Source: Candidatus Latescibacterota bacterium (GTDB lineage Bacteria; Latescibacterota; MVCY01). Taken from it: a stretch of 13,207 nucleotides of DNA. A program made the position numbers and the translations under genes. The notes under the pieces were generated by a model. That model saw only the letters and a list, made by a program, of their open reading frames with translations. It was not told the origin of the DNA and ran no database searches. This document shows, piece by piece, positions 1-8,191 of this stretch. Positions within the stretch are counted from its first letter, which is position 1, and every line of letters begins with the position of its first letter. The stretch lies in contig JAUWEO010000021.1 of the NCBI GenBank assembly GCA_030608245.1, positions 1-13,207 of the forward strand, in the 5' to 3' direction.

Positions 1-1221
1 GCCCACATGGCCAGGGCAGGAGGTATAATCATCCGATCGGCCAATTCTTCTCCTCCGATAAGGAATGCCCAGTAGAGCAGGAAAAAGCCGATGCTTATTC
101 CGAAGCCCACAGCCATGCCCCCCCGTTTGGCCATAATTCCCAGAGGAACACCCACCAGGGTAAAGACAATGCAGGCAGCTGGAATGGAGTATTTTTTTAT
201 GTACCTCGACCGAATATTTATTTATGTTTCTCTGCCGGATCTCTATCTCTTGAGATCGGGTTCTGAACTTTACCAATGCCCTCCGCTGCTCCGGGGTTAA
301 TTCGGAGGAAGACAAGAAGGTAAGTTTCGGAATTTTGCCAGGAGGGTGTCCATTAAAATGGCTGTTGATAATATTTTCCATCTCTATCTGATAGCTCTCT
401 ATTTGTTGGCGATACGCTGCGATTTTTTCCTGCATCATTTTGGTGCTCATCTCTCGATCGCCTCTATATTCGGAGCTCTTGGTGTGGAGTTTATTTCCCA
501 CTTCACCGATGCGAACCAGATGTTTTTTGAACTTGGTGCGGATGTACCGGTCAGGGTTCTGTTCGTCAATCTGATGCAGTTCCCCATCATAGAGGATTAA
601 GGTGAGTATATCTTCGTCTTTATGGTATTTTACCTGTCCACTTTTTGCCCGAATGACCAGGGGAGATTCCCGGCCGCCTCTTTGATATATTGTGATCCCC
701 TGAATCTTTGAATGTCGCTGATCCACCTTTTTGATGAGGATGCTGTAGCCGGGAATATCGTTGATAAATAAGCCTTCTTTATCTTTAAAAGATAGGGCAG
801 GCTTTTTCCTGTGAATGGCCGATATAAGAATACGGCATCGATGGTTAAATTCAGGCAGGACAGCGTTGTTGAACACAACCAGAAGGACTGCTAAAATTAT
901 CGAGACAGCCAAAACAGGCAGAATCAACCGAGAAAGGCCCACCCCACTCGTTTCCATGGCAATAATCTCGTTGTCTGCCGAGAGCCTTCCAAAGGCCATC
1001 AGAGTGGCAACTAAAACAGCCATTGGTACAGAAAGGGCTAACATCCAGGCTAAACTGTAGAAGAAAACCTCGGAGACGATCTGGATTCCAATCCCTTTGC
1101 GCAGTATAAGATCACTCATCTCACGTAGTAAGTCTAAGATGAGGATGAATGTTATGATGAATAATGCCAGGAAGAAAGGACCAGTGTACTCCTTGAGAAT
1201 GTAGCGATACAGTATCACCAT
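1..1221 (-). CDS. LptF/LptG (YjgP/YjgQ) LPS-export permease, 3' partial, apparent frameshift
   Basis: Inner-membrane permease half of the LptBFG ABC transporter, which extracts lipopolysaccharide and feeds the Lpt bridge. The protein begins MVILYRYILKEYTGPFF, the usual start of this family. There are three N-terminal hydrophobic segments (roughly residues 10-30, 55-80 and 95-115), a long periplasmic domain, a REMSTKMM stretch, and then the family motif VEVHKKYSIPAAC leading into the C-terminal membrane segments. That last block is readable only if one A is removed from the A7 run at 192-198, after His341. As given, frame 0 stays open to the window edge but no longer encodes the family sequence, whereas the corrected frame reads well to position 1. 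The ATG at 1221 follows AGGA (1230-1233, minus strand) at 8 nt. It is divergent from sprA. Family assignment is firm; LptF versus LptG cannot be decided here. Confidence 0.88.
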   Translation of the reverse strand, partial: MVILYRYILKEYTGPFFLALFIITFILILDLLREMSDLILRKGIGIQIVSEVFFYSLAWMLALSVPMAVLVATLMAFGRLSADNEIIAMETSGVGLSRLILPVLAVSIILAVLLVVFNNAVLPEFNHRCRILISAIHRKKPALSFKDKEGLFINDIPGYSILIKKVDQRHSKIQGITIYQRGGRESPLVIRAKSGQVKYHKDEDILTLILYDGELHQIDEQNPDRYIRTKFKKHLVRIGEVGNKLHTKSSEYRGDREMSTKMMQEKIAAYRQQIESYQIEMENIINSHFNGHPPGKIPKLTFLSSSELTPEQRRALVKFRTRSQEIEIRQRNINKYSVEVHKKILHSSCLHCLYPGGCSSGNYGQTGGHGCGLRNKHRLFPALLGIPYRRRRIGRSDDYTSCPGHVG

Positions 1222-1412
1222 TTCAGTTGTCCTACGTTTAAATGACTGGCATTCTTAACCCTGCCTATATGGTGCATTTTCAAAAAAAGAGATACCACTA
1301 TTCAGATAAACGGGCTTTTCTGGCATCGAAACAGGTACGCCTTCAATATACTGATTTTCTATCTTCAGGCAAGAATTTTCTGTTGAGAACCAAGTGAAAA
1401 CAAATTTTCTTC
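1222..1412. other. Divergent intergenic region between lptF/G and sprA (left part)
   Basis: No gene is visible on either strand in this part of the 470-base gap. It contains the ribosome-binding site of the minus-strand permease gene, but no convincing minus-strand promoter. One inverted heptamer pair is present: ATACCAC at 1292-1298 matches GTGGTAT at 1432-1438, the latter overlapping the sprA -10 box. This could be a spaced operator or chance. Confidence 0.5.
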
Positions 1413-1441
1413 TTGATATTTTAAAACAGTTGTGGTATTAT
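1413..1441 (+). promoter_or_regulatory. Sigma-70-type promoter for sprA
   Basis: TTGATA (1413-1418) and TATTAT (1436-1441) are separated by exactly 17 nt, giving a near-consensus -35/-10 pair in an AT-rich stretch. Transcription would begin near 1448, leaving a leader of about 245 nt before the sprA start. It is the best promoter I could find in the window. A weaker second candidate uses TTGACA at 1542-1547 with a poor -10 about 18 nt later. Confidence 0.65.
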
Positions 1442-1447
1442 ATTACC

Positions 1448-1691
1448 CAATCGTGTTAGGGAAGTATTTTCCCCTCAGACCAATATGGATAGCTACCTCA
1501 GGTGAGAGTTCAGTGTCAATCGACGACTTCCGCTGGAAAATTTGACATTGATCTCTTAATTTGTCTTAGATACACGGCTGTTATCTAAAGGAGATTCGGA
1601 GTGTTATCCGAAAGGGGGTAGACTTATTGTAAAAAGCTAAAGAAATTGAAGGGTATTAAAATCTGAGCAACACATCTCAAGGATAAAAAAG
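1448..1691 (+). promoter_or_regulatory. Long structured 5' leader of sprA
   Basis: No gene is visible, but several local inverted repeats lie in succession. GGGAA/TTCCC (1459-1463, 1469-1473) is the first. TGTCAA/TTGACA (1514-1519, 1542-1547) encloses TTCC-GCT-GGAA (1528-1538). TTAGATA/TATCTAA (1566-1572, 1582-1588) has a 9-nt loop. TTCGGA/TCCGAA (1595-1600, 1607-1612) has a 6-nt loop and is followed by a G5 run. It ends with AAGGA (1679-1683), 8 nt before the TTG start. It matches no riboswitch class I recognise. The hairpins are seen directly; a regulatory role is inference. Confidence 0.45.
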
Positions 1692-4600
1692 TTGGGAAAA
1701 GTCTTCATTCCTCACCACTGGGCCAAAACAATATTATTCGTTTGGATTTCAGCCTGCCTTGTTTTAAGTCCCGCTTTCCTGTGGGCCAAGGGATTATTCT
1801 TCGAGCAAAGGGAGAATGCCTACACAGCCCACAGATACCATTCCTTAGGATTTTCTCTCCCTATTCTGGATGATATAGGTCTTCTACAAACCGAGGTAAC
1901 AGTCGAAACTGGGGTTCAGAAGGTTAAGATTCGGAAGGTGTTGGCTGACCGGCAATATGAACCTTCGTTTTTTGTAGATATAGACCATTTCATGCAAGAC
2001 AGATTAAGAGAGGGCTTCTACTCAGGCTGGCAGGAGAACAGAAGGGACAAGAGAACAAGCGGACAGCAGAGAGACAGAGAGTTTCCTTCTTTGGAGATAG
2101 AAATTCCGGTTAAATTTCCCAAGGCTATCGGTGATCTTATCGGTCAGGGCAGCTCTCTTAAGGTTACAGGAAGCAGGAGGATAAGTATCTCCGGCAGGAG
2201 TGAGTGGACGGAAGGCCTGGCAGTAACTTCCACCTTCAGGCCCTCAAAATTCCCTGCCTTGAATATGGAGCAGAGGTCAAGGCTTAGGATCGAAGGCACT
2301 GTCGGCGAGAGGATTCACATCCAGATGGATCAAGACAGCGAGAGAGAGACCAACCTGGAGAGCTCGATTAAGATCAGATATGATGGCGACGAGGACCGGA
2401 TTACCCAAGAAATAGAGGCTGGCAATACAATGCTTTCGCTGCCTGGAACACAGTTTGTGGGATACAGTGGGCAGCATAAAGGGCTGTTCGGCATCAGAGC
2501 CAAAGAGAAACTGGGACCACTGGACCTGACGATAATAGCCAGCCAGGAGAAAGGGGCCACCCACAGGAAGACCTTCCGGGGGTTAGCCAAGGAAAGCACA
2601 AAAGAGATAAGAGATTACCAGTATCTGCGAAGGGTTTATTTCTTCTTTGACTCTTTCTATCTAAATCAGTTCAAGAATAACAGAGATCAATACGGAGTAG
2701 TGAGTTTTGATCCCGCGTATAAGATAGAAGATATTGATATATATATAGATGATAATAAGTCTAACAATGACATAGAAATGCAGGCAATGCCAGGACGGGC
2801 TATCTACCTGGACTCTGCCAGTGAAGGGGTGGCAGATTCTGTGCGAGGATGGTTTCACCTGCTTGATCCTACAGAATACTTTATTCATAGAAATTTGGGT
2901 TATATTGCTTTGAGCTCGGCTGTTGCGGATGAGTACGTTCTGGCGGTGGCCTACAGGACGGCCAACGGTACGACCCACGGCGACATAGATTATCGACCTG
3001 GCGAAACAGAAGATATTGCCCTGAAGCTGATAAAAACCAGAAAGGAAAGATCGGAAGACCCAAGCTGGCAGTATGAATGGCGAAATGTCTATAACCTGGG
3101 AACAAGAGATATTTCTCCCGAGGGGTTTGAGCTGAAGATATACAAAGATGTCGCCGGAGCGCAGCCAGAGGATTCTCAGGATGGAATACCCTACCTACGC
3201 ATCTTTGGATTAGATAAACACGGAGAGCAACTCGGTTCCCCTCCCGATGGGTTGATCGATCTGGATGAGACTATCATCAACCGCCAGAGAGGAGAGTTGA
3301 TCTTTCCTGATCTGGAGCCGTTTAATCCTGGTTCGGAAAGTTCCTTAAGAGTGAAGATCCCTCCGATATATCAGTCCCGTGACCTGCAGACTCTGAAAGA
3401 AGCGAGTCGATATTTCATAGAGGTGAAATACAGGAGCAGACAGACAAAGTTCAACCTGGGACAGTTCGGAATCATTGAAGGTACAGAGGTGGTTACCCTC
3501 AATCAACGGAGACTTCAGCGGGGTGTTGACTATCAGATCAATTACTACACTGGTGACATCACCTTTTACACTGATGAGGTGTTGAACCCGGCGGCCGACC
3601 TGGTCATAGATTATGAATACAAGCCTTTCTTTATGCCTCAGCGGAAAACTCTCCTAGGTCTGCGGGGAGAGCGCAAATTCTGGGGCCAGTCTTCCGCCGG
3701 AATGACCTTGCTGTACAACAGTGAAACGGCAGTTGAAAAGCGGGTGAAGGTTGGCGGAGAGCCGACTCGTACCGTGCTTTGGGATACCAATTTTGACCTG
3801 AGGTTCAGCCCCCGGTTTATGACTCAGGCGGTGAACCTTTTGCCTTTGATCAGAACCGATGCTACATCCTCGTTTAACCTCACGGGAGAGATTGCCGTGA
3901 GTTTACCCAATCAGAACACCCTGGGCGAGGCATTTATCGATGATTTCGAAGTGAGTGTTAATCGAGTGTCATTGGGTATTCTTAGGTCATTGTGGACGAT
4001 ATCCAGTGTGCCGGCGGGAACTAGTGAGGATGATCGAGGGCGACTGATCTGGTACAATCCTTGGGAAAAGGTGCCGGTGCAACAGATTTGGCCTGGTCGC
4101 CATACCAGCGCCCGCGAGAGTGAGGTCCATGTGCTCAATCTTGAGGTCACTCCCCAGCGGAGCACAGGATATCACCTTCTGGAATCTACTCCCCGTTCAG
4201 ACTGGTGGGCCGGTATTATGCGTGCCCTCCGGGGTGGAACTAAGGACTTCTCCAGAGATAAATTCTTAGAGATATGGGTAAAGGGCCAACAGGGTATTCT
4301 TAGCATTGACCTGGGTCGGATCAGTGAAGATGTTATCCACAATGGGCAATTGGATACCGAAGACAGGCTGCGTTACGGCCAGAGAAATGGAATTTTAGAT
4401 GAAGACGAAGACACGGGCTTAGAGGGGCTTTTTGACCAAGATGAACCCGGCTACGATCCCCAGACCAATCCTGATCCCAACGGTGATAACTGGAGCTATA
4501 GTTACGAACATAGACATGACTACAGCCGCATCAACGGCACCCAGGGGAACAGGGCCGATCCTGACAGGGGTCAAAAGCCTGATACGGAGGATATCAATAA

Positions 4601-7316
4601 CAATGGATATATAGACTTAGATAACGATGACTACAATTATACAATTGATCTTTTTACCGATGGGCCAGTTGGCGGAAGTCCCGGTCAATTTCTGATCCAG
4701 GGCACTGAATCTAACGGCTGGAGATTGCTCCAGATTCCCCTCTGGCGAACCGGCCTGCACTCTAAGGTGGGATCCCCTGACTCTACTCAGATTGAATTCG
4801 TTAGGCTATGGGTAGTTGGTACCGATATGGAGACAGCTATCCAGATTGTCTCAATAGATGTTGTGGGAAATGATTGGCAGGAACTGCCCGTTGGCCCTGA
4901 GGAAGGGTTAGAGGTAACGGTGAAGAATACCCAGGAGAACGCGGATTACACCTCGCCTCCGGGAGTGAAAGAGGAAAAAGATCCCTTGACTGGAGTCCTT
5001 CGGAAAGAGCAGGCGTTGGTACTCAAATTTACCGAACTGGGACCTGGACACAAGGCTATTGTTTATCGAACTCTCTTTCAGAAACAGGATTACACCAACT
5101 ATGAGAAAATGAGCGTATTTGTCCATGGAGACCAGAGCGGCGTCGATTTTTTCATCCGGTTCGGTACCGATGAGGATAACTACTACCAGGTCTTGACTTC
5201 CACCCGGTCGGGTTGGAACGACGTTGAGATTGATTTGGTGAAGATTACCCAGTTGAAAGGAGGCGGGGTGGATTCGACCAGGGCTGCACAGATGGGATAC
5301 TCCCTGAAAGGGAACCCCTCGTTGTCCTCTGTTAAGAGATTTGAGCTGGGGATTATTAACCCCGGAATTGCTCCGATCTCCGGCGAAATCTGGGTGGATG
5401 AACTTCGGCTAACCGAAGCCAGAAACAAGAGAGGAGTTGCTGGGCGTTTAGGTGTAGATGCTAAGTTCGCAGATATTTTAAGCTTAAGTTGTAACTATTC
5501 TAAGAAAGACAGCGAATTTCATGGGTTGAGAGAAAAGATCGGGTCGGGCAGCGACAATATCTCCCAGAATGTGCGCGCCGATTTAAAGTTGGATAAGTTG
5601 TTCCCTGTCGGTTGGGGAGTGTCGATTCCGGTCGGTTTTTCCTGGCAGAAAACTCTGTCTCGTCCGAGACTTAAGCCCTTCTCCGATGTGGTGTTGAGCG
5701 ATCCAGATAGGGAAAGGACACAGAGCGAGAAAAGGACTGTTACCGTTTCTTTCCGTAAGCAGAAAACTGCTGCTAACCCCTTCGTTTGCTGGACACTGGA
5801 TCGCATGAGTGGCAATCTCTCGTTTGATGGACAGCAAGGCAGGTCTCCTCAGGCCCCTGAAAGCAGTAACTGGTCTTATCGGGGAGCCTTCAGTTACGAC
5901 CTTTCGCCCCGGAGCAAGAAATCCCTTACCATCCTGAAGAGGAAATTCTACTACCTGCCTACCAAACTTACCTTTTCAGCTACAGCGGACAATTCCGGTT
6001 CTCGTTCCCAAAATCAATACGGAGCTTCGACGAGGAAACATAACTTCACTTTGAATCAGAGTTGGAATCTAAACTGGGGTCTATTGGAAGGTCTCTCCTG
6101 GGAATATGCTATGAAGACCAAGAGAGATCTCCGCACCAATGTGGATTTAAGCTTATCGGACTTGCGGTTAGGAGATGAACTACATCGGGATCAAACGGTT
6201 TCTGTCAATTTTCGCCCTGGCGGACCGGGTTGGGTACGGCAGGACTATTCCTATCAAGCCACTTACACCGAGGAAAGCCGCTCTCGGTTCCAGGCTGCAG
6301 AGCGAAGGGGAAAGGACGCCCAGGCCAAAGGCACACTCTCTGCCAGATTGACCTTGCAGTTACCACAATTGCTGGATTGTTTGAAATTGAAGGGAATCGG
6401 CAAGAAGATCCAACCCCTCAGTGGGTCATATTCTTACACCCGCAGTTCCAGGGACTTCGGTCTTCTGAAGCGTCCTCAACTGGGCTATCAGTTGGGCGTC
6501 TCTCAAAAGTCGAAGGTGGAGAGCGATCCCTCAGTTAGCCAGCGGAACAGCAGTTCTTCTTCCCGTAAGGCAGAGATTAGCACCGGGATTAAGCTTCTCT
6601 CTCGTCTTAGCCTTAAGGCGAAATGCGGATACGACTATTCTGCCAATAAGACTTCCAGCAGCTATATCAGCAACCGTACGCTTACTTTGCCGGGGATCAC
6701 TCTCAAGTGGGATGGTTTGCAGAGATTGCCTTTTCTTAAGGACCTGGTCAGAAACTCAGATCTGAATACGAGCTATCAGCGGGAGGTTTCCAAGAAAGGG
6801 GCCCCGGAGCTTCGAGGAGAGGATCTTCTCTCCAGCTCACAGAAGAGCAAATTCAGTCCTCTGTTAGGCTGGGTTGCGACCTGGAACAACGGCCTCGGGT
6901 CTACCTTGGATTTCAGCACCAGTTCTTCCTCAGGCACCGATTTTAGGAACGGGCGGGTCAGTGGAACCAGTAACGCAAGAACTTCCGATTTGACGCTTTC
7001 TCTCAGCTATTCGCTTAGTGCCCAGCGAGGAATTAGACTTCCCTTATGGGGGAAGCTTCAGTTGAAGAGTAATTTGGATTTAGCTGCTACGTTTGTTTTA
7101 AAAGACAATTACAGAGAGATAGGACTCGGACTACAGCCTCCCATGCCTCAACAGAACGAGCGAAGCTGGTCGGTGAGCTCAAAGATGAGCTATCAGTTCA
7201 GCCGCAAGTTCACCGGCGGGGCGAAGGTGGAAGTTTCAGATCGAAAGGATAAACTGAGGAACACCACTCGCAAGGTGCGAGAGTTAGGGTTCTGGGGAGA
7301 GATAAGATTCGACTAA
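1692..7316 (+). CDS. sprA: SprA-type type IX secretion outer-membrane translocon
   Basis: SprA forms the very large outer-membrane beta-barrel through which type IX secretion (T9SS) substrates leave the cell. The 1874-residue product has a signal peptide (hydrophobic core about residues 14-33) and several stretches I recognise as SprA: EIPVKFPKAIG followed by SLKVTGSRRISISG (about 135-168), the MEQ...IEGTVGERI block (about 190-215), AGNTMLSLPGTQFVGYSG with a downstream ASQEKG (about 243-288), and the hallmark FIDDFE (748-753). An Asp/Asn/Gly-rich segment (about 884-986) resembles calcium-binding loops. The last 600 or so residues are rich in alternating polar/aromatic beta-strand sequence and end FWGEIRFD. 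Flavobacterial SprA is about 2400 aa, so this is a short form. The start is TTG, chosen because AAGGA lies 8 nt upstream and the signal peptide follows at once. No other T9SS gene is in the window. Confidence 0.93.
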   Translation: MGKVFIPHHWAKTILFVWISACLVLSPAFLWAKGLFFEQRENAYTAHRYHSLGFSLPILDDIGLLQTEVTVETGVQKVKIRKVLADRQYEPSFFVDIDHFMQDRLREGFYSGWQENRRDKRTSGQQRDREFPSLEIEIPVKFPKAIGDLIGQGSSLKVTGSRRISISGRSEWTEGLAVTSTFRPSKFPALNMEQRSRLRIEGTVGERIHIQMDQDSERETNLESSIKIRYDGDEDRITQEIEAGNTMLSLPGTQFVGYSGQHKGLFGIRAKEKLGPLDLTIIASQEKGATHRKTFRGLAKESTKEIRDYQYLRRVYFFFDSFYLNQFKNNRDQYGVVSFDPAYKIEDIDIYIDDNKSNNDIEMQAMPGRAIYLDSASEGVADSVRGWFHLLDPTEYFIHRNLGYIALSSAVADEYVLAVAYRTANGTTHGDIDYRPGETEDIALKLIKTRKERSEDPSWQYEWRNVYNLGTRDISPEGFELKIYKDVAGAQPEDSQDGIPYLRIFGLDKHGEQLGSPPDGLIDLDETIINRQRGELIFPDLEPFNPGSESSLRVKIPPIYQSRDLQTLKEASRYFIEVKYRSRQTKFNLGQFGIIEGTEVVTLNQRRLQRGVDYQINYYTGDITFYTDEVLNPAADLVIDYEYKPFFMPQRKTLLGLRGERKFWGQSSAGMTLLYNSETAVEKRVKVGGEPTRTVLWDTNFDLRFSPRFMTQAVNLLPLIRTDATSSFNLTGEIAVSLPNQNTLGEAFIDDFEVSVNRVSLGILRSLWTISSVPAGTSEDDRGRLIWYNPWEKVPVQQIWPGRHTSARESEVHVLNLEVTPQRSTGYHLLESTPRSDWWAGIMRALRGGTKDFSRDKFLEIWVKGQQGILSIDLGRISEDVIHNGQLDTEDRLRYGQRNGILDEDEDTGLEGLFDQDEPGYDPQTNPDPNGDNWSYSYEHRHDYSRINGTQGNRADPDRGQKPDTEDINNNGYIDLDNDDYNYTIDLFTDGPVGGSPGQFLIQGTESNGWRLLQIPLWRTGLHSKVGSPDSTQIEFVRLWVVGTDMETAIQIVSIDVVGNDWQELPVGPEEGLEVTVKNTQENADYTSPPGVKEEKDPLTGVLRKEQALVLKFTELGPGHKAIVYRTLFQKQDYTNYEKMSVFVHGDQSGVDFFIRFGTDEDNYYQVLTSTRSGWNDVEIDLVKITQLKGGGVDSTRAAQMGYSLKGNPSLSSVKRFELGIINPGIAPISGEIWVDELRLTEARNKRGVAGRLGVDAKFADILSLSCNYSKKDSEFHGLREKIGSGSDNISQNVRADLKLDKLFPVGWGVSIPVGFSWQKTLSRPRLKPFSDVVLSDPDRERTQSEKRTVTVSFRKQKTAANPFVCWTLDRMSGNLSFDGQQGRSPQAPESSNWSYRGAFSYDLSPRSKKSLTILKRKFYYLPTKLTFSATADNSGSRSQNQYGASTRKHNFTLNQSWNLNWGLLEGLSWEYAMKTKRDLRTNVDLSLSDLRLGDELHRDQTVSVNFRPGGPGWVRQDYSYQATYTEESRSRFQAAERRGKDAQAKGTLSARLTLQLPQLLDCLKLKGIGKKIQPLSGSYSYTRSSRDFGLLKRPQLGYQLGVSQKSKVESDPSVSQRNSSSSSRKAEISTGIKLLSRLSLKAKCGYDYSANKTSSSYISNRTLTLPGITLKWDGLQRLPFLKDLVRNSDLNTSYQREVSKKGAPELRGEDLLSSSQKSKFSPLLGWVATWNNGLGSTLDFSTSSSSGTDFRNGRVSGTSNARTSDLTLSLSYSLSAQRGIRLPLWGKLQLKSNLDLAATFVLKDNYREIGLGLQPPMPQQNERSWSVSSKMSYQFSRKFTGGAKVEVSDRKDKLRNTTRKVRELGFWGEIRFD

Positions 7317-7350
7317 GCAGTGAACAGAAATCAAAGAAGAAAGGCGTGAG

Positions 7351-7725
7351 GTGTTTTCTTTAACCAAGAAGGAGCAGATTGCCGTCTGTTTTTTGGTGTT
7401 CTGTCTGTTAGTGGGAGGGGCTATTTCCCTTTGGAAGTACCATAGTCCTGGGAAATTCGCTGATCTGAGAGTTGTCCCGGTTAATCCGCCTTCACCAGAT
7501 TCGCTGGCCTACTGCTCGGCAGAGAGGCTGGACATCAACTCTGCCACGGTAGAGCAATTAACCTCCTTGCCTGGGATTGGTCCCAAGATAGCCCAGCGTA
7601 TCATCCAGTGGAGAGAAGAGAATGGTTCCTTTCAGACTGTGGCAGATATCAAGAGGGTGAAAGGAATAGGTGCCAAGAACCTCGAAAAATTGATTCCCTT
7701 AATTGAGGTACAGCAGAGAAAATGA
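7351..7725 (+). CDS. comEA: Membrane-anchored ComEA-family helix-hairpin-helix protein
   Basis: A 124-residue protein with one N-terminal membrane segment (about 9-28), a short proline-rich linker, and a C-terminal tandem helix-hairpin-helix domain (about 60-120). The domain carries the family signature LDINSATVEQLTSLPGIG, then AQRIIQWREENGSF and VKGIGAKNLEKL. Such domains bind the backbone of double-stranded DNA. In competent bacteria ComEA is the periplasmic DNA receptor for uptake, but many small ComEA-like proteins have unknown roles. The GTG start is preceded by GAAAGG at about 7 nt. It lies 34 nt after sprA and 16 nt before the next gene, so co-transcription is likely. No comEC is visible, so involvement in transformation is only a possibility. 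Confidence 0.85.
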   Translation: MFSLTKKEQIAVCFLVFCLLVGGAISLWKYHSPGKFADLRVVPVNPPSPDSLAYCSAERLDINSATVEQLTSLPGIGPKIAQRIIQWREENGSFQTVADIKRVKGIGAKNLEKLIPLIEVQQRK

Positions 7726-7741
7726 ACAAAGGAGTGTTCAG

Positions 7742-8089
7742 ATGTTAAACTGGTCAGCAGTGCGAAAACTTCTAATTGTCATTTTAGCTCTTGTTTTAGT
7801 GGCGATTATTGTTATCCCTGGATACAAGACAAAAAAACAGAGTGAGATCCGGCAGGTTTGTCAATGGCGACTAGAGCAGATGGCGAAAGCGCAGGAGAAA
7901 TATTTCGCTCAATACGGAAGATATGTATCTGAGCTGACAGAAATTTCTGGAGATAGCTTGAACTTCACCTGTCCCCTGAACGATTCTCCTTTTATTCTGG
8001 ATATGCCAGATTCTACTCATTACAAACTTTCTTGCCCTAATAGGCATGGATGGGTTAGCGAGGAAAGGGCAAGCTGGAAACAGGAGTGA
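7742..8089 (+). CDS. Small pseudopilin-like membrane protein
   Basis: A 115-residue protein with a single N-terminal hydrophobic helix (about 8-27), a basic patch (KTKKQ), and a soluble domain beginning CQWRLEQMAKAQEKYFAQYGRYVSEL. That layout is the one seen after the N-terminal helix of type IV pilins and type II pseudopilins. Two CP motifs (TCPLN near 77, SCPNRHGW near 98) plus Cys40 give three cysteines. There is no prepilin peptidase site (GFTLIE-like), so it is probably not processed as a pilin. The ATG at 7742 was chosen over an upstream in-frame TTG at 7703 because AAAGGAG ends 7 nt before it; the longer form would overlap the ComEA-like gene. Its function is unknown; anchoring in the inner membrane is inferred. 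Confidence 0.7.
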   Translation: MLNWSAVRKLLIVILALVLVAIIVIPGYKTKKQSEIRQVCQWRLEQMAKAQEKYFAQYGRYVSELTEISGDSLNFTCPLNDSPFILDMPDSTHYKLSCPNRHGWVSEERASWKQE

Positions 8090-8177
8090 TAATCGCAGGA
8101 GTCAGATTTTTTCTGCCGAATATCTTGGCTTTTCCGTTCTGTTCACCCCCCGGGATGGTAGGTGCGAATATCCGTTT

Positions 8178-8184
8178 GGGGAGG
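8178..8184 (+). promoter_or_regulatory. Shine-Dalgarno that decides the rsmD start
   Basis: GGGGAGG sits 7 nt before the second of two adjacent ATG codons (8192) and 4 nt before the first (8189). An in-frame GTG at 8162 would add ten residues with no family match and no Shine-Dalgarno, so 8192 is preferred. Confidence 0.6.
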
Positions 8185-8191
8185 GCCAATG

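Noticed and set aside
346..600. Plus-strand open frames of 69-84 codons at 91-300, 346-600 and 815-1060
   Set aside because: They lie opposite the minus-strand permease gene, whose family sequence is clear; no family match and no good start sites.
1485..1505. Six-residue upstream open reading frame (MDSYLR) in the sprA leader
   Set aside because: No Shine-Dalgarno in front, no run of a regulatory amino acid, and tiny reading frames of this size occur by chance.
8162..8191. Ten-residue N-terminal extension of RsmD from a GTG start
   Set aside because: The extension overlaps the Shine-Dalgarno and does not resemble RsmD, which normally begins at MRVVAG-like sequence.
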